Origin: Mycoemilia scoparia
Lineage: Eukaryota > Kickxellomycota > Kickxellomycetes > Kickxellales > Kickxellaceae
NCBI GenBank assembly: GCA_027575805.1
Contig: JANBPU010000062.1
Span: forward strand, 18,322 to 82,321
DNA length: 64,000 nt
Direction of reading: 5' to 3'
Shown here: positions 1 through 10,475 of the stretch, piece after piece
Layout: the number at the start of each line of letters is the position of its first letter
Numbering within the stretch: position 1 is the stretch's first letter
Made by a program: the position numbers and the translations under genes
The notes under the pieces: generated by a model
Databases searched by the model: none
What the model was told of the DNA's origin: nothing
The model's input: only the letters and a program-made list of their open reading frames with translations

Positions 1-146
1 AAAGCCAAGCCCATAAATACTTTTACAAATCCCTTTCTCTACTTTATTTCAAGCCTTATTTGTTTCCAGCGCCTCCACAGACATACGTACCAATCGAGAG
101 AGGGAGAGGCCACACAGCTTAGTGAGAAGACAACAACAGCAGCAGC

Positions 147-3100
147 ATGATCGATACGCCCGACCTATTGTTGCTCTTGGCATCGTTCTCGACCTTTTCT
201 TATTTAGGCTGGAGGTTTCTGGTTCGCAAATTGCTAGAAACTGTGGACGTTGCTTCTTCAGCCGAACTGTTTCCTGCCTTCAGACTTGGCTCCACCACCA
301 CCAGCAATGACACAGCACACAGCAGCCACCAGCTATATTCTCCAAATTCGCCAGCAGGCGAAAAGCCCATGACGGCCATATCCTCTATTGACGTCGTGGT
401 GGCCTCATCATCAGGCCACGGCAACGATGGTGATGTCAGTGCCAGGACCTCCAATTCAGAAGCATTCCTGCTCGACCCAGCCCACCCAAATGGCGGTATC
501 AAGCTTCGGCGTGCTCATGCCTTGGCCGTAAGCATGCTGTTTTCGCTGACAATAGGACTTAGTGGCACGCTGTTTGAACTGATAATATTCGAGATCCTTA
601 ACGTCGTTGATCCAACGACCCGAAGATATGTATGGAAGTGGGTTCTTTGGATGGAGATTGGAATGGTCGTGCTCATTATCCCATTGTACCAAAGCTTTGT
701 GTTTCTAACAAATCTCGGCTTCCCCAAGAGTAGTAAGTATAGTCGTATCTTATACCATCGCCACCCTTTCTCCTGTATGCGATAGTATGTATGTTTTCCT
801 GTGTTTTTTGATCATAAAGCTTGTGTCGAAAAACATTGCCCTCTCTCCCTCTCCCTCTCTCTCCCTCTTTCTTTCTTTCTTTCTTTCAGAGATGCAGAGA
901 TAGAGGAACTTGGCACTTATCATAAGCTTGCCCATGAGAGAATCGATAACCAAATTCTGGTGGCGTACGCGCATCTCCAGCAACACGCCTTTGTCCCCCC
1001 TACTTGCCCGAAAGTGCGTGCAAGGGCGTGTGTGAGAACCCTTGCACTGCCGATGATATGCACATGTGTTTTCCATTATGTTCCACACCGCCGCCCTTTT
1101 GGCTAATCCCCACTCGACATTGAAAAACATCAACAAGTCACCCCGGATCCGTAGCTATTTTATTTGCTCGCTTTTATATTCCCCCCTCACCCAAAAAAAC
1201 TTCCCCTCTATTATCACTACCACCAATAATCTAATCACTGGGCTATGTTTGCTTGTATGTGCCTATTTTAATTATTAATGATGATGATGATGAGTATAGG
1301 GGTTCGGAGGCGGTTTCGGTTTTTGTTGTCGATCGTTTTATGGATGGTCTTCTTTTATTGTTTTTGGAAGCTGGGATCCCACTTTCCGGTTTACGTCCTG
1401 AATACCTCCAAGGACGGACTCTTAAAAGACAAGACCGTGGGCGCATCGCAATACTCCTATAATGGCTACAGTTTTGCCGAGTCCGTTACTATTAACGACT
1501 TTATGGCGCGCGTCGGTGTTATTGGGGTGACCGCAATGGCCATGCTTGCTGGCTTTGGTGCCGTGAACAATCCATACAACAGTCTGTTCATGTTTGTCAG
1601 AAAGGTCACTTCTAGCCAGATTTTGGCTTTGGAGCGCCAGCTGCAACATACCATGGATATGATCAGTTCCAAAAAGAAGAGCTTGTTGCTGCTCCAGATG
1701 CAAATTCAGGAGGATGAGGCTAATCAGGTAAGAGACTGGTTTTTTTCTAGTCAGATTATGCTTATTGATAAACTCTCTCTCTCTGTGTGTGTGTATTTGT
1801 TGTGCTTGTCGGTTAATGGCAAAGACAAGACAAGACAAGACATACTAGTTTACACATTCCCAAAATAACTTTTCCACGACGCAATATTGTGATTTGTCAT
1901 ATTTCTAACCAGTTTATACTTTTTGGTGATGGCTTACTACTGGGGTTTGGTAATATAGGCAAATAGCGGGTTTGTTCATCGTATGTTTTCAAAGGTCTCT
2001 AATACTATCAGGCCAGCTGCAAACAAGGTTGCTACTCTGAAAAATGAAATCGAGACTCTTGAATCCCTGTGTATGCAAATTTACAACGATCTTGAGATGC
2101 TGAACATCGAAAAGGTAAATTCTCTCAGTCTTCTTGCTTCGTACTTTTATTGTATGGCTGGCAGCTATCAATTGCTCCTTTTCCTTCAAGAACTTCCTCC
2201 CTGTGCCCTCTTGGCTGTATGTATGCAATTTTCCAACCATGTGGTATCATCGTTTATGCATGTATTTTAGGACCGATACAATGAGTCCCAGACTTTCAAG
2301 GGAAAATATCGCAATGCTCTGGGCTACTTTTTCAGCATACTTTGCATATTCAAAATCTTTACTGTAAGTAGCAATACTACCACCATTGCACTGCTCTTGG
2401 CCCAGGTCCATCGACCTAATCGTCTATGGCCGATTATATAAGTACAATTCTAATCACACCATATTGTTGGAATTCTTTTTGTCTTTATCTGGTTGTTCTC
2501 GTACGCTGTAATGTCGCTGCGGTACAAAAAATGGAATAATAATAACGATCAATTTAGTCATTGTCGAACATTCTATTGCATCCGATGAATAAAACGGATC
2601 CCGTGACTAAGGTCATGTCAATTGCCGCAACACACATCAATCTTGACAAGAGTTCATTTACTCTGCTTTCTCAGCAGGCCAGTTTCCTTTTTATTGGCAT
2701 GATGGTGGTTTTGTCTATTAGGGGTCTGCTTATCCAAGTCACGAAGCTATTCAAGGCATTTGCAAATATGGTTTCGCCGGCAAACGTGGTATTGTTTTTG
2801 ACCCAAATCATGGGCATGTACTTCCTTGCCATGGTCCTGATGCTCCGTATGAACCTACCATCAAAGTACCACACAATAATTAGCGAGGTCCTTGGAAATA
2901 TCGAATTCAGATTTTATCAGCGCTGGTTTGATGTTATTTTCTTGGTATCTGCTTTGGTTTCATTGGTATTTGTCTATTTCTTGCACCAATCCCAGAAGGA
3001 AACTGTTGAAGCGCTTGGGATGAGCCAGGACTATTTGTTCCAGGATATGGAGGATGAGTTGGCTGATGGTGGTGATATCAGTATCATTACGGTTGATGAT

Positions 3101-3445
3101 AATGAAAAGATTCCGAGATTTAGTAGTGGTAGTAGTAATGGTGGTGCAGGATACTACGACCATGCCACAAGCTCAATCATTGGCACTGGTGATGATGAGA
3201 TGTTTGGAGATACTGAGAGCAATGCCAGTAGCAGCAGCGGCAGTAACAGCCGTCTTTTGTCTCGTCGTCCATCGTGGTGGAAACAACAAATTAACTTGAT
3301 GCAGCAAAATGACCAACACCAGCATCATCAGAAAAAACAACACCTTAGTATTGACCCACATACAGCCAAGTCCTCGTTTGAAGGTGCTTCACTGCTTCCA
3401 ACAAGTAATACCTCATCAAGCCCTGTTAGTCCAACAAGATTCTAA
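147..3445 (+). CDS. GPHR: Golgi pH regulator (GPHR/GPR89 family), five exons
   Basis: Exons 147-732, 1300-1727, 1959-2114, 2271-2363 and 2558-3445 join in frame to about 716 aa. The family is a multi-span membrane protein, reported in animals as an anion channel needed for Golgi acidification and in plants as GTG proteins. Family-like stretches are visible: a TM segment ending ELIIFEILNV (exon 1), FYCFWKLGSHFP, SRVGVIGVT-like and GFGAVNNPY (exon 2), SQTFKGKYRNALGYFFSI (exon 4), NKTDPVTK and FYQRWFDVIFLVSAL (exon 5). The protein is longer than the human one (455 aa). It has a Ser/Thr-rich insert after the first TM segment (about residues 28-125) and a Ser/Gln/His-rich C-terminal tail of about 140 residues. 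The first intron is 567 nt and carries a CT-rich tract. Identification is firm; exact splice sites are inferred. Confidence 0.93.
840..888 (+). repeat. CT-rich low-complexity tract inside GPHR intron 1
   Basis: A run of CTCTCC and CTTT units close to the middle of the 567-nt first intron. It looks like a simple-sequence tract; no function is claimed. Confidence 0.8.
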
Positions 3446-3890
3446 TCACCACAAGCAAGATATAATCTAAACAAACAAACACACAAACACATGTATATAG
3501 AAATGATGAGTGTCTTATTGTAAAGAGATATCCGCCCCTATATACTATACTACCTGATATTGACATTCTTTTTTGTCTCTATCGCCATGTAATTTAAGCT
3601 AAACTAACCATGTTATAATGTTTACTTTAATGTTTTATTTTCTAAAGCCTACTATTAATAATAATATACATATTAGAAAGTCCTTGGCATTGCTGCAAAA
3701 TGCGTTTAATCAAGATAATAATTAATTGGAATTTGGAAAGTATTCATTTCTTTGAAGTAGTCTCCTATGATGACATTGATATAGATTTCTCTTTTAGCTT
3801 AATGTCCAATTATTATTTCCTATTAAGGTAAAAATCAAGGGTGCAGACAATTGTGTAATTGTATTAGAATCAAACCAGCCTTTAAACAAT

Positions 3891-4012
3891 ATATGGATCA
3901 TAATTTTCGAAGGGTGACTTTTGGTAACCAATGATTATAGGGGTTATCAAAGCCAAATGGATGTCCAGTTTTACTAGTAAACTTTCATCCTTCAAAAATT
4001 ATTACCCATATG
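3891..4012 (-). repeat. MITE-like inverted-repeat element, copy 1
   Basis: About 122 bp, starting ATATGGATCATAATTTTCGA and ending in CCTTCAAAAATTATTACCCATAT. The two ends are inverted copies of each other over about 25 bp. An internal TTTTACTAGTAAA block and a CCAAATGG block are shared with the copies near 7.9 kb and 38.5 kb. Orientation is opposite to those two copies. No coding capacity. Confidence 0.88.
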
Positions 4013-4020
4013 GTGATTAG

Positions 4021-4081
4021 TATGCAAGTTGAAACTGGCCTACTAGTAAAACTTAGTCCTTCAAAAATAACTACCCATATG
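4021..4081. repeat. Partial second unit of the MITE-like element
   Basis: Starts TATGCAAGTTGAAACTGGCC, contains TACTAGTAAAAC and ends CCTTCAAAAATAACTACCCATAT. With copy 1 it forms a composite of about 190 bp. The same linker appears in reverse at 7299-7342, next to copy 2, so the composite form may itself have been mobile. Confidence 0.7.
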
Positions 4082-4557
4082 TAGTGATCTATTGAAGTAG
4101 GTGTATGTTTGGCTAATAGCTTAACGTGTTTTTATCCAGAAAAGCATCCATTCATTTTTCTGAAACAGTTTTCAAAAAGACTCTATATTATAAATGACCC
4201 AAGGAATGTAATAATTTATTATAATTTTATTTGAGGCACAGCCTCATGAAATTAAAGATAAAATTAGTAGTAGATCGGATATATAAAATTATGTATGTAG
4301 TGGAGGAAGGAGTATGTTGAAATGTCAGGGAGATTGTGGTTTTGTTGAACATAACAACCTGGCATGTTTAAAACACACGCAAATGATGTTATAGATAAAA
4401 AGGGGGGGGTATGGTATATAGCAAAAGGAATCAAAAAGCAAATGCTAAAAAAGAACAGCTATTTGATGCAAATTATACATGTGTCTTCTCTAAGGGGAAT
4501 GAATGAGAATAGTTGGAAAACAGAAACAGGACCTGGGGGGTTACTGCTTAGTGGGGA

Positions 4558-5655
4558 CTAAGCGACAATATCACCGACAACAACTGGGTCAATATTTATA
4601 TCATCAAGGAGATCACCTATGCTGTTGCCATCATCTCGCTTTCCGAGGATATCATTAAGTGGGACATCATCAAGTAGACTACCAGTATTGCCTTTAGCAG
4701 CACCACCGGGGAGATCACCTATGCTGTTGCCAACATCAAGTAGATCACCAATATTGACATTAGCAGCATTACCAAGGATATCACCTACGAGGTTGCCAGC
4801 ATCACGCTTTCTGAGGATATCATTAGCAGGGCCACCAAGAAGCCTACCAATATCTGAACCTTTAGTGATTCCACCCAAGTTGTCATCATCAAGCTTTCTG
4901 AGAGGTCCACCAGCAAGACCACCAGTTGTTCCAACAAGTCCATCAATAAGATCGACACTAGCATCAAGAACAGGGCTCAAAAGACCATTCTTGCCACCGA
5001 GAAGAGGCCCAATAATAGGGAGAGATTTGATTACTGGGCCAAGAGTATCCAAGACCCTGTTGACAAGACCCTTTTGAGCGAAAAGGCTGTCAACAACAGC
5101 AGCAAGGTCGATGTTTCCTTTACCAAGAAGGGATTCAACAATAGGCCCAACAATTCCGCTGATAATAGCAATAGGGTCGGACTCCACACCATCGCGTTTG
5201 GCGTGAGGAGCAGCACCTGGAGAAGCAACCTTGGATGAGACGAGTGCTTCGATGACCTGAGTGAAGATGGAAGCGACAATCTGCCTATCATTGGCTGTTC
5301 CAACAATCTTCTTGGTTTGGTCGTGGATGATCTTGAGGGCCTTGCCGATATCAGCGCTGGTCTTGGGATCCTTGGCTGCAGTAGCCTTGAGGGACTCGAT
5401 GGCATCGAAGACTGGCTTGAGGGTCTGCTGCTGCTCAGGAGTGAGCTGAGGAAGGTCAACCTTGCTGACGGTGCTTGTGGCAGTGCCAACAACCTTGTCT
5501 ACGGGCCCAGAAACGCCAGATGGGATGGCAAGGTCAGCCTGCTGTGGGGAAATGGCAGCGGCCACTTGGTTGCTTCCACCATCAACGGGAGCAGCAGCAG
5601 CAGCAGCGAGGGCAAAAGCCAAAGTGGAGATGGCAGTGTACTTAACAAAACGCAT
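4558..5655 (-). CDS. Secreted protein with repeated kexin (Lys-Arg) sites
   Basis: Single exon, 365 aa. The N-terminus is a clear signal peptide (MRFVKYTAISTLAFALAAAA, cleavage around residue 22). Lys-Arg sites occur at 153-154, 283-284 (RKR) and 339-340 (GKR). The last two are followed by similar sequences, DAGNLVGDILG and DDGNSIGDLLDD, and the C-terminal 90 residues are built of degenerate GN-x-x-GDLL units. This is the layout of fungal kexin-processed secreted peptides such as repellent or pheromone precursors; which of these, if any, is unknown. Residues 181-200 (NIDLAAVVDSLFAQKGLVNR) resemble a motif in the secreted proteins at 44.1 and 44.8 kb. The frame is richer in G+C than its surroundings, which fits strong expression. 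Confidence 0.85.
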   Translation of the reverse strand: MRFVKYTAISTLAFALAAAAAAPVDGGSNQVAAAISPQQADLAIPSGVSGPVDKVVGTATSTVSKVDLPQLTPEQQQTLKPVFDAIESLKATAAKDPKTSADIGKALKIIHDQTKKIVGTANDRQIVASIFTQVIEALVSSKVASPGAAPHAKRDGVESDPIAIISGIVGPIVESLLGKGNIDLAAVVDSLFAQKGLVNRVLDTLGPVIKSLPIIGPLLGGKNGLLSPVLDASVDLIDGLVGTTGGLAGGPLRKLDDDNLGGITKGSDIGRLLGGPANDILRKRDAGNLVGDILGNAANVNIGDLLDVGNSIGDLPGGAAKGNTGSLLDDVPLNDILGKRDDGNSIGDLLDDINIDPVVVGDIVA

Positions 5656-5825
5656 TGCGCTTTAGTTTATTTGTATGTGTAGTAAGGATGCGCGGTGTGT
5701 TGAAGGAAAGGTAACAATAGATAATAAACCAGTATTATCAGGAAAAATGCGAGTCAAAAATCAAGAAAGTAGTTGTGAGAGAAAAACTATTAGACCAGCT
5801 CTATTATACTTGCCAGCCTGAAGGA

Positions 5826-5835
5826 CTTATATATA
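5826..5835 (-). promoter_or_regulatory. Possible TATA box for the secreted KR-repeat gene
   Basis: Reads TATATATAAG on the minus strand, about 170 bp upstream of the ATG at 5655. Position and composition are plausible, but nothing else supports it. Confidence 0.4.
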
Positions 5836-7298
5836 CACACACACATTTACTCTACATTTGTGCAAAATAGCTACAGCAACTCCAAAGTACACGCATGTGC
5901 TGCTCTCAATGTCCCCGAAATTGAGGTGCTAGTAAAGAAGGGTCAGCCAACATTTCTTTTCATACCACCAACATTCCATTATAGTTTGGCCAGAAGATGG
6001 TTGAGTATACGCTGCTCATTCACTTGGCTCACAGGAAAGATGCACCACGACTGCATCATAATGGTGTTTTTAACAACATTAATGACCATCCTATGTGCGG
6101 TCCTTTGAGCAGATGCACATCTCCTCCGCCTGTCCACATAAAAACAATGTGATGCCAGCAATGATCAATGTGTAAACAATAGCCTAAACAGCTTGGAACT
6201 ACCACAACCAGGACAGTTGGTGCTTTTACTATTGCTGAAGGGGTGTCAGATCTCTAGAATTACAACAACATAAGATACGCCACCTTCATCGCAATTGGAT
6301 ACTGAGGAGCGAGAACCAAGGCTTCCAAAATTGAGAGAATGGACTGTGGTGGTCCCATCTCAGCCATTCAGTTGAAGACTGCTGTGTACACACCAGCTGT
6401 TGGAATATAGGTCTCATCCAACATTATACGCCCAATAAACCCTTAAATACAGCCCTGATAACCCCCCATCAGGGTGGTCACTCTTTTGGAATAGTGGTTA
6501 TAGTGGTGTTCTAACACCAGCATTGACTAATATTGGAACTGGTTTGTTTACGTATTCCATCTCCTGCATATTTTACAGTCAGTTGTGATGATGGCTAAAC
6601 CACTGAATAGCAGCAGTAAATAAACAAAAACAAAACGAACATGAGATTCAACCACCAAATGACGACTGACAAATGAAGTCCATAACCACAACCAGAGGTT
6701 AAAAATACCAGTAAAACCAAATCTCCCTACGATTCATGGTGCGCGCTCGATGCAATACTACCGCTTCAAATAGCAGTCCCTAAAGCTCAACCAAGACATC
6801 TGCGTGGTCATTCCTGATGGCACAAATGTCATGTTATTGTACAAATCTTATGAAATATAACCAGTTTACTAACTCGGCACTTTCTACCGGTTGATACAGC
6901 CATTCCAAAGCCATTGCTCAGTATTTATTTTCCAGATTAAAGATCTAATGCCCAGTTCTTTCAATAGAAAATAGCATTTTCCCGCTTTATCCTAAAGTTC
7001 CCTTCAAAAAAACACTAGTCACTCTATCAGCACAAAGAACGTCGCTGCTAACAGCAGTACGGCCAACATACGCCGTGCTTGCTGTGTACCATTAAGGAGC
7101 ACAAATCATTAAAAGCTGTATCAGCCATTAAAGGGCTTCCCCATCCGCAACTCCAGCTACAACGACCATTGGACTTCCATGGCATTGTTTTCCTTTTATT
7201 TGAGAATAATGGCACCAGTATAAACATTATTACTTTGATTCAGCAAACACTGGAAATACAGGATGGTGTGTATATGAGTGATCATTTTTAAAGATCCA

Positions 7299-7342
7299 AG
7301 TTTTACTAGTAAGTCAGTTTCAGCTTGCATACTGGCCAGCCC
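7299..7342. repeat. Partial MITE-like unit flanking copy 2
   Basis: Reads GTTTTACTAGTAAGTCAGTT followed by TCAGCTTGCATACTGGCC. This is the reverse complement of the linker unit at 4021-4081, so copy 2 has the same composite structure in the opposite orientation. Confidence 0.6.
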
Positions 7343-7462
7343 ATATGGGCAATAATTTTTGAAGGATGGATGCTTGCTAGTTAAACTGTACATACATTTG
7401 GCTCTGATACCCCTATAATCATCGATCTTGAAAAGGTATCCTTCAAAAATTATGCTCCATAT
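7343..7462 (+). repeat. MITE-like inverted-repeat element, copy 2
   Basis: About 120 bp, from ATATGGGCAATAATTTTTGA to CTTCAAAAATTATGCTCCATAT. The terminal inverted repeats are intact; the interior is diverged (GCTAGTTAAACTG in place of ACTAGTAAAACTG). Confidence 0.85.
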
Positions 7463-7849
7463 ATATATATATATGACAATTGGAAGAATTCAGACACATC
7501 ATCTAAAAACTAATTTTATGTAAGATGCTTCTGGAAACACTGCAAAAAGGTAAATCAATTTGTTAAATTTTTATAACAAGGCACTTGAAATTAGACTTGG
7601 TATGCAAATAGGATTTACTGGATGAGGTTTATGAGGAAAGCATGATTAAGAATATCATATTGTCAAAGTGAACGAACATATCATTAATAGCCGCTTTAAT
7701 GACTAGGCAGCTTATTTGTACCGATTCGTGATGTTCCCAAAGGAGACATCGCGGCTTTATTAAAGTTATACATTTTGATAGACACACTTTCTGTTTGAAC
7801 AAATAGATGTCACAACTTTATTTGAAACTTCATATTGAAATGTTTGTTT

Positions 7850-7970
7850 ATATGGGTAATAATTTTTGAAGGGTGAAAGTTTACTAGTAAAACTGGACAT
7901 CCATTTGGCTGCGATTGCCCCTATAATTATTGGTTCCCAAAATTCACCCTTCAAAAATTATAATCCATAT
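7850..7970 (+). repeat. MITE-like inverted-repeat element, copy 3 (well preserved)
   Basis: 121 bp, from ATATGGGTAATAATTTTTGA to CTTCAAAAATTATAATCCATAT. The terminal inverted repeats are about 27 bp with few mismatches. The internal palindrome TTTACTAGTAAA is perfect (7880-7891). The flanks are GTTT on the left and AAAC on the right, so no simple target duplication can be separated from the palindrome. It lies about 160 bp upstream of the orphan gene start at 8129. Confidence 0.92.
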
Positions 7971-8128
7971 AAACCATTCAATTGACCCAATTATTTAACA
8001 CAAAAAAGAATTCATTCACAAACTTCTCCATATTTTTTAACTATAAAATTATTACCATTGTTTACAACTATTACTTTGGAAGAAATATATATATATAACT
8101 TAAAATTACGACTACCTTAATAACCTTA

Positions 8129-9718
8129 ATGGATAACTCATTAGACAATCAATTTGAAGTTAATAGCAGTGGCTGCAAAGACACATTTGCAACACCTCTT
8201 AAGCCAGCTGTTATTACTAATGATATTAACACACCGCCACAACCAACAGACACTAAGATAAACAGTGTTATCGTTCCGAATGATACAAATGATACATTAG
8301 ATGTTTACTCCAAGCATCTAACTTCTATAACACCTTTCTCACTTAGTACACCTGTAGACATCCAGTCAGATATAGCTTGGAAATTACCATCTAAACCTTT
8401 AGATACGGACTTATATATTGCCAACGATATACTTGATAACCTAAAAGGTGATGATAAAGTATCCTTAACTGATCAGCCTACTGTGGCATCTTTACCAGAT
8501 ACTGAATCAACCATAGATTTTGACAGTATCATAAATTTCATTATGACTGATCAAGAGATTTCCGACTCTAGTTCTGGCCAAGACAATTTATTGAAAAGTT
8601 TACAGTGCCAATTTTTGCTTGAAAATGAAACAAGCAATATCGATTTCATGTCTAATTTTGACCCTGACCAAAGCAATTGGCAGATGGCACTACCTACACA
8701 ACAAGATTCGATTTCTAATCCTGGTGTGAGTGACATCTATTTCGATACGAATCCGTGCCCCTCAACAAAGTTTAAAAAGAGACAGTTTGATCAAGACGAA
8801 ACAACACATCCTGATAGTTCACCAAAAAGGATGATGCTAAATCAATTAGAAACCAACATTACATCTGACAACTTATTGTCTATGCCTAATTATAATCTGG
8901 ACAATAAAACATTATCATTATTTTATTCCATAGACATCAATATTCTTATCCAAGTATGTTCAGCTATCAAAATTGACAAGAGCCATCCCTTTTATATGGC
9001 TAGCTGTCATGAATCCGAGCTCGTAAATACAAATCTGGCTGAACTTTTTACGTTTATATATATACAATATCTCCAAGAACCCCACAAACCTAATTGTTGT
9101 TTTGTATACCGCCAAACCAGAAACAACCTCGAATTAATCTTTCAAAAAAGCCTACATGAATCCATCTTTATACCAATTATTGACATCCAGTCTTTTAGGT
9201 CCACACGGAGGTCTTTCAACCTCTTGGATATTGACTTCCCAACCCATTACAGATTCTATCTTTACGGATTTAAAAAAAACACACATGCATACAACTTTAG
9301 TAGGCTTTATGAATATTATATATTAGCACAAATGTTTATTCATAAATATTCGCACTATGAATCCAAAGATGATGGAGGGGCACAACAATTACCAGACGTA
9401 GTTGTTTTAGAGGATCGTCGAGTCGTGTTAGAGAAGCTTAAAGGTGCCAGATGGTGGGCTGATTATTTTGGTGGTTTGGGTTCGTTTGCTGACATGTTTT
9501 GTTGCCAATTGGCTTTGGCTATGAATAAGGAAAAGGTTGATGAGCAATGTTATCAGGTTGTTTCAGCATTTCTTGTTTACTTGCATGATGTTCTTACCAC
9601 CCTTTTTAAAGAAGATAGTATGTGGAAAGGGAAAAAAATAGGGCCGCGTAAATTTGACCAATATCTTTCGATATTTGATAATGGGAAGGATGTGTCAACT
9701 AACCAGTGGTATCTTTAA
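8129..9718 (+). CDS. Orphan protein, disordered N-terminus and ordered C-terminal half
   Basis: Single exon, 529 aa, family not recognised. Residues 1-250 are rich in Asn, Asp, Ser and Thr and look disordered. A short basic stretch (KFKKRQ ... SPKRMM) could be a nuclear localisation signal. The second half has a folded-domain composition with aromatic runs, for example RFYLYGFKK, RLYEYYILAQMF, GARWWADYFGGLGSFADMF and a helix around QVVSAFLVYLHDVLTTLFK. No catalytic motif is apparent. The codon composition is AT-rich, unlike the housekeeping genes, which fits a fast-evolving lineage-specific gene. The start is the first ATG after stops, close to a TATATATATA stretch at about 8087. A regulatory role is possible but only a guess. 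Confidence 0.8.
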   Translation: MDNSLDNQFEVNSSGCKDTFATPLKPAVITNDINTPPQPTDTKINSVIVPNDTNDTLDVYSKHLTSITPFSLSTPVDIQSDIAWKLPSKPLDTDLYIANDILDNLKGDDKVSLTDQPTVASLPDTESTIDFDSIINFIMTDQEISDSSSGQDNLLKSLQCQFLLENETSNIDFMSNFDPDQSNWQMALPTQQDSISNPGVSDIYFDTNPCPSTKFKKRQFDQDETTHPDSSPKRMMLNQLETNITSDNLLSMPNYNLDNKTLSLFYSIDINILIQVCSAIKIDKSHPFYMASCHESELVNTNLAELFTFIYIQYLQEPHKPNCCFVYRQTRNNLELIFQKSLHESIFIPIIDIQSFRSTRRSFNLLDIDFPTHYRFYLYGFKKNTHAYNFSRLYEYYILAQMFIHKYSHYESKDDGGAQQLPDVVVLEDRRVVLEKLKGARWWADYFGGLGSFADMFCCQLALAMNKEKVDEQCYQVVSAFLVYLHDVLTTLFKEDSMWKGKKIGPRKFDQYLSIFDNGKDVSTNQWYL

Positions 9719-10475
9719 AGGGCCTTCCCTCCCCTTTTTGGTTCTGAAGCAGAAAACAAGAAAAAAATATTTAATGACATACATCATAGATCGACTATAT
9801 TAATTTGTATCTTGATATAAATAGTCGCTCGAATCCTGAATTTTGTATTATAGGAATACTTCAATTGACTATTCAACCATAACTTTATAGACCTTTGATT
9901 GCTTTTTTGTTATCTAGTAGTCTCAGATACTTTTAATAAACAAAGATCCCTATCCCCTCATTTAGATTAAGCATGACTTTACAGTATTAATGATTGAACT
10001 GTTTAGGAATCCTTCAATAGTGTAGATATAAAATTACCGTGCCAGGTAAGAGCTGTGCTGACATAGCCTTCTCAGTAACCATTGCTGGGCTGTAAATCTG
10101 GTAATAATGGTGGCCCTAATGACAATGAGGAATCAGCTCTCCAACTGCATTACAGATCCAAACAGTATTAGGGATGACAAACTTTGACCATTGGTCGAGG
10201 TTTAACTAGAATCCAGCAAATTTTATTTCAGTGCATGCCAGTTCCTGGGAAGTGGCACAGTGACCCACATACCTCACAATCCTCATCGGTCGCACCCAAT
10301 CTCTTCAATGTAATCACTTTCCATTGTTGCAGATAAAATTTTGTCCTGAACAAAGATCTTGACTCCATCGCTCAACCAAAGGGGAAAAATGAATTTCTGG
10401 GGTGAACGATCGATATATTGTATTAGTTAAACTCGATAAAACTTGTCAATCTCAAGTCTAAAAAATAATAGCTCA
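9719..10475. other. Intergenic region between convergent genes
   Basis: About 750 bp of AT-rich sequence between the 3' ends of the orphan gene and the antiporter. No open frame of note, RNA gene or repeat was seen. Confidence 0.6.

Larger units (their letters stand above)
3446..4557. other. Intergenic region between GPHR and the secreted KR-repeat gene
   Basis: AT-rich DNA between the ends of two convergent genes. It holds one complete and one partial copy of the dispersed inverted-repeat element (3891-4012 and 4021-4081). I see no convincing coding frame in the remainder. Confidence 0.7.
5656..8128. other. Long intergenic region with two complete MITE-like copies
   Basis: About 2.5 kb without a convincing gene. 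Open frames are short and lack family resemblance. The right half carries element copies at 7343-7462 and 7850-7970 and a partial unit at 7299-7342. The region between 5900 and 7280 has no feature I can name. The proximal 200 bp at each end should hold the divergent promoters of the two flanking genes. Confidence 0.6.

Noticed and set aside
801..1106. A 101-codon frame in GPHR intron 1
   Set aside because: It begins with translated CT repeats, and the family has no residues at this point. The flanking exons join in phase without it.
5031..5492. A 153-codon minus-strand frame inside the secreted KR-repeat gene
   Set aside because: Different phase of the same gene, low complexity (Ser/Leu/Pro), without a signal peptide or start context.
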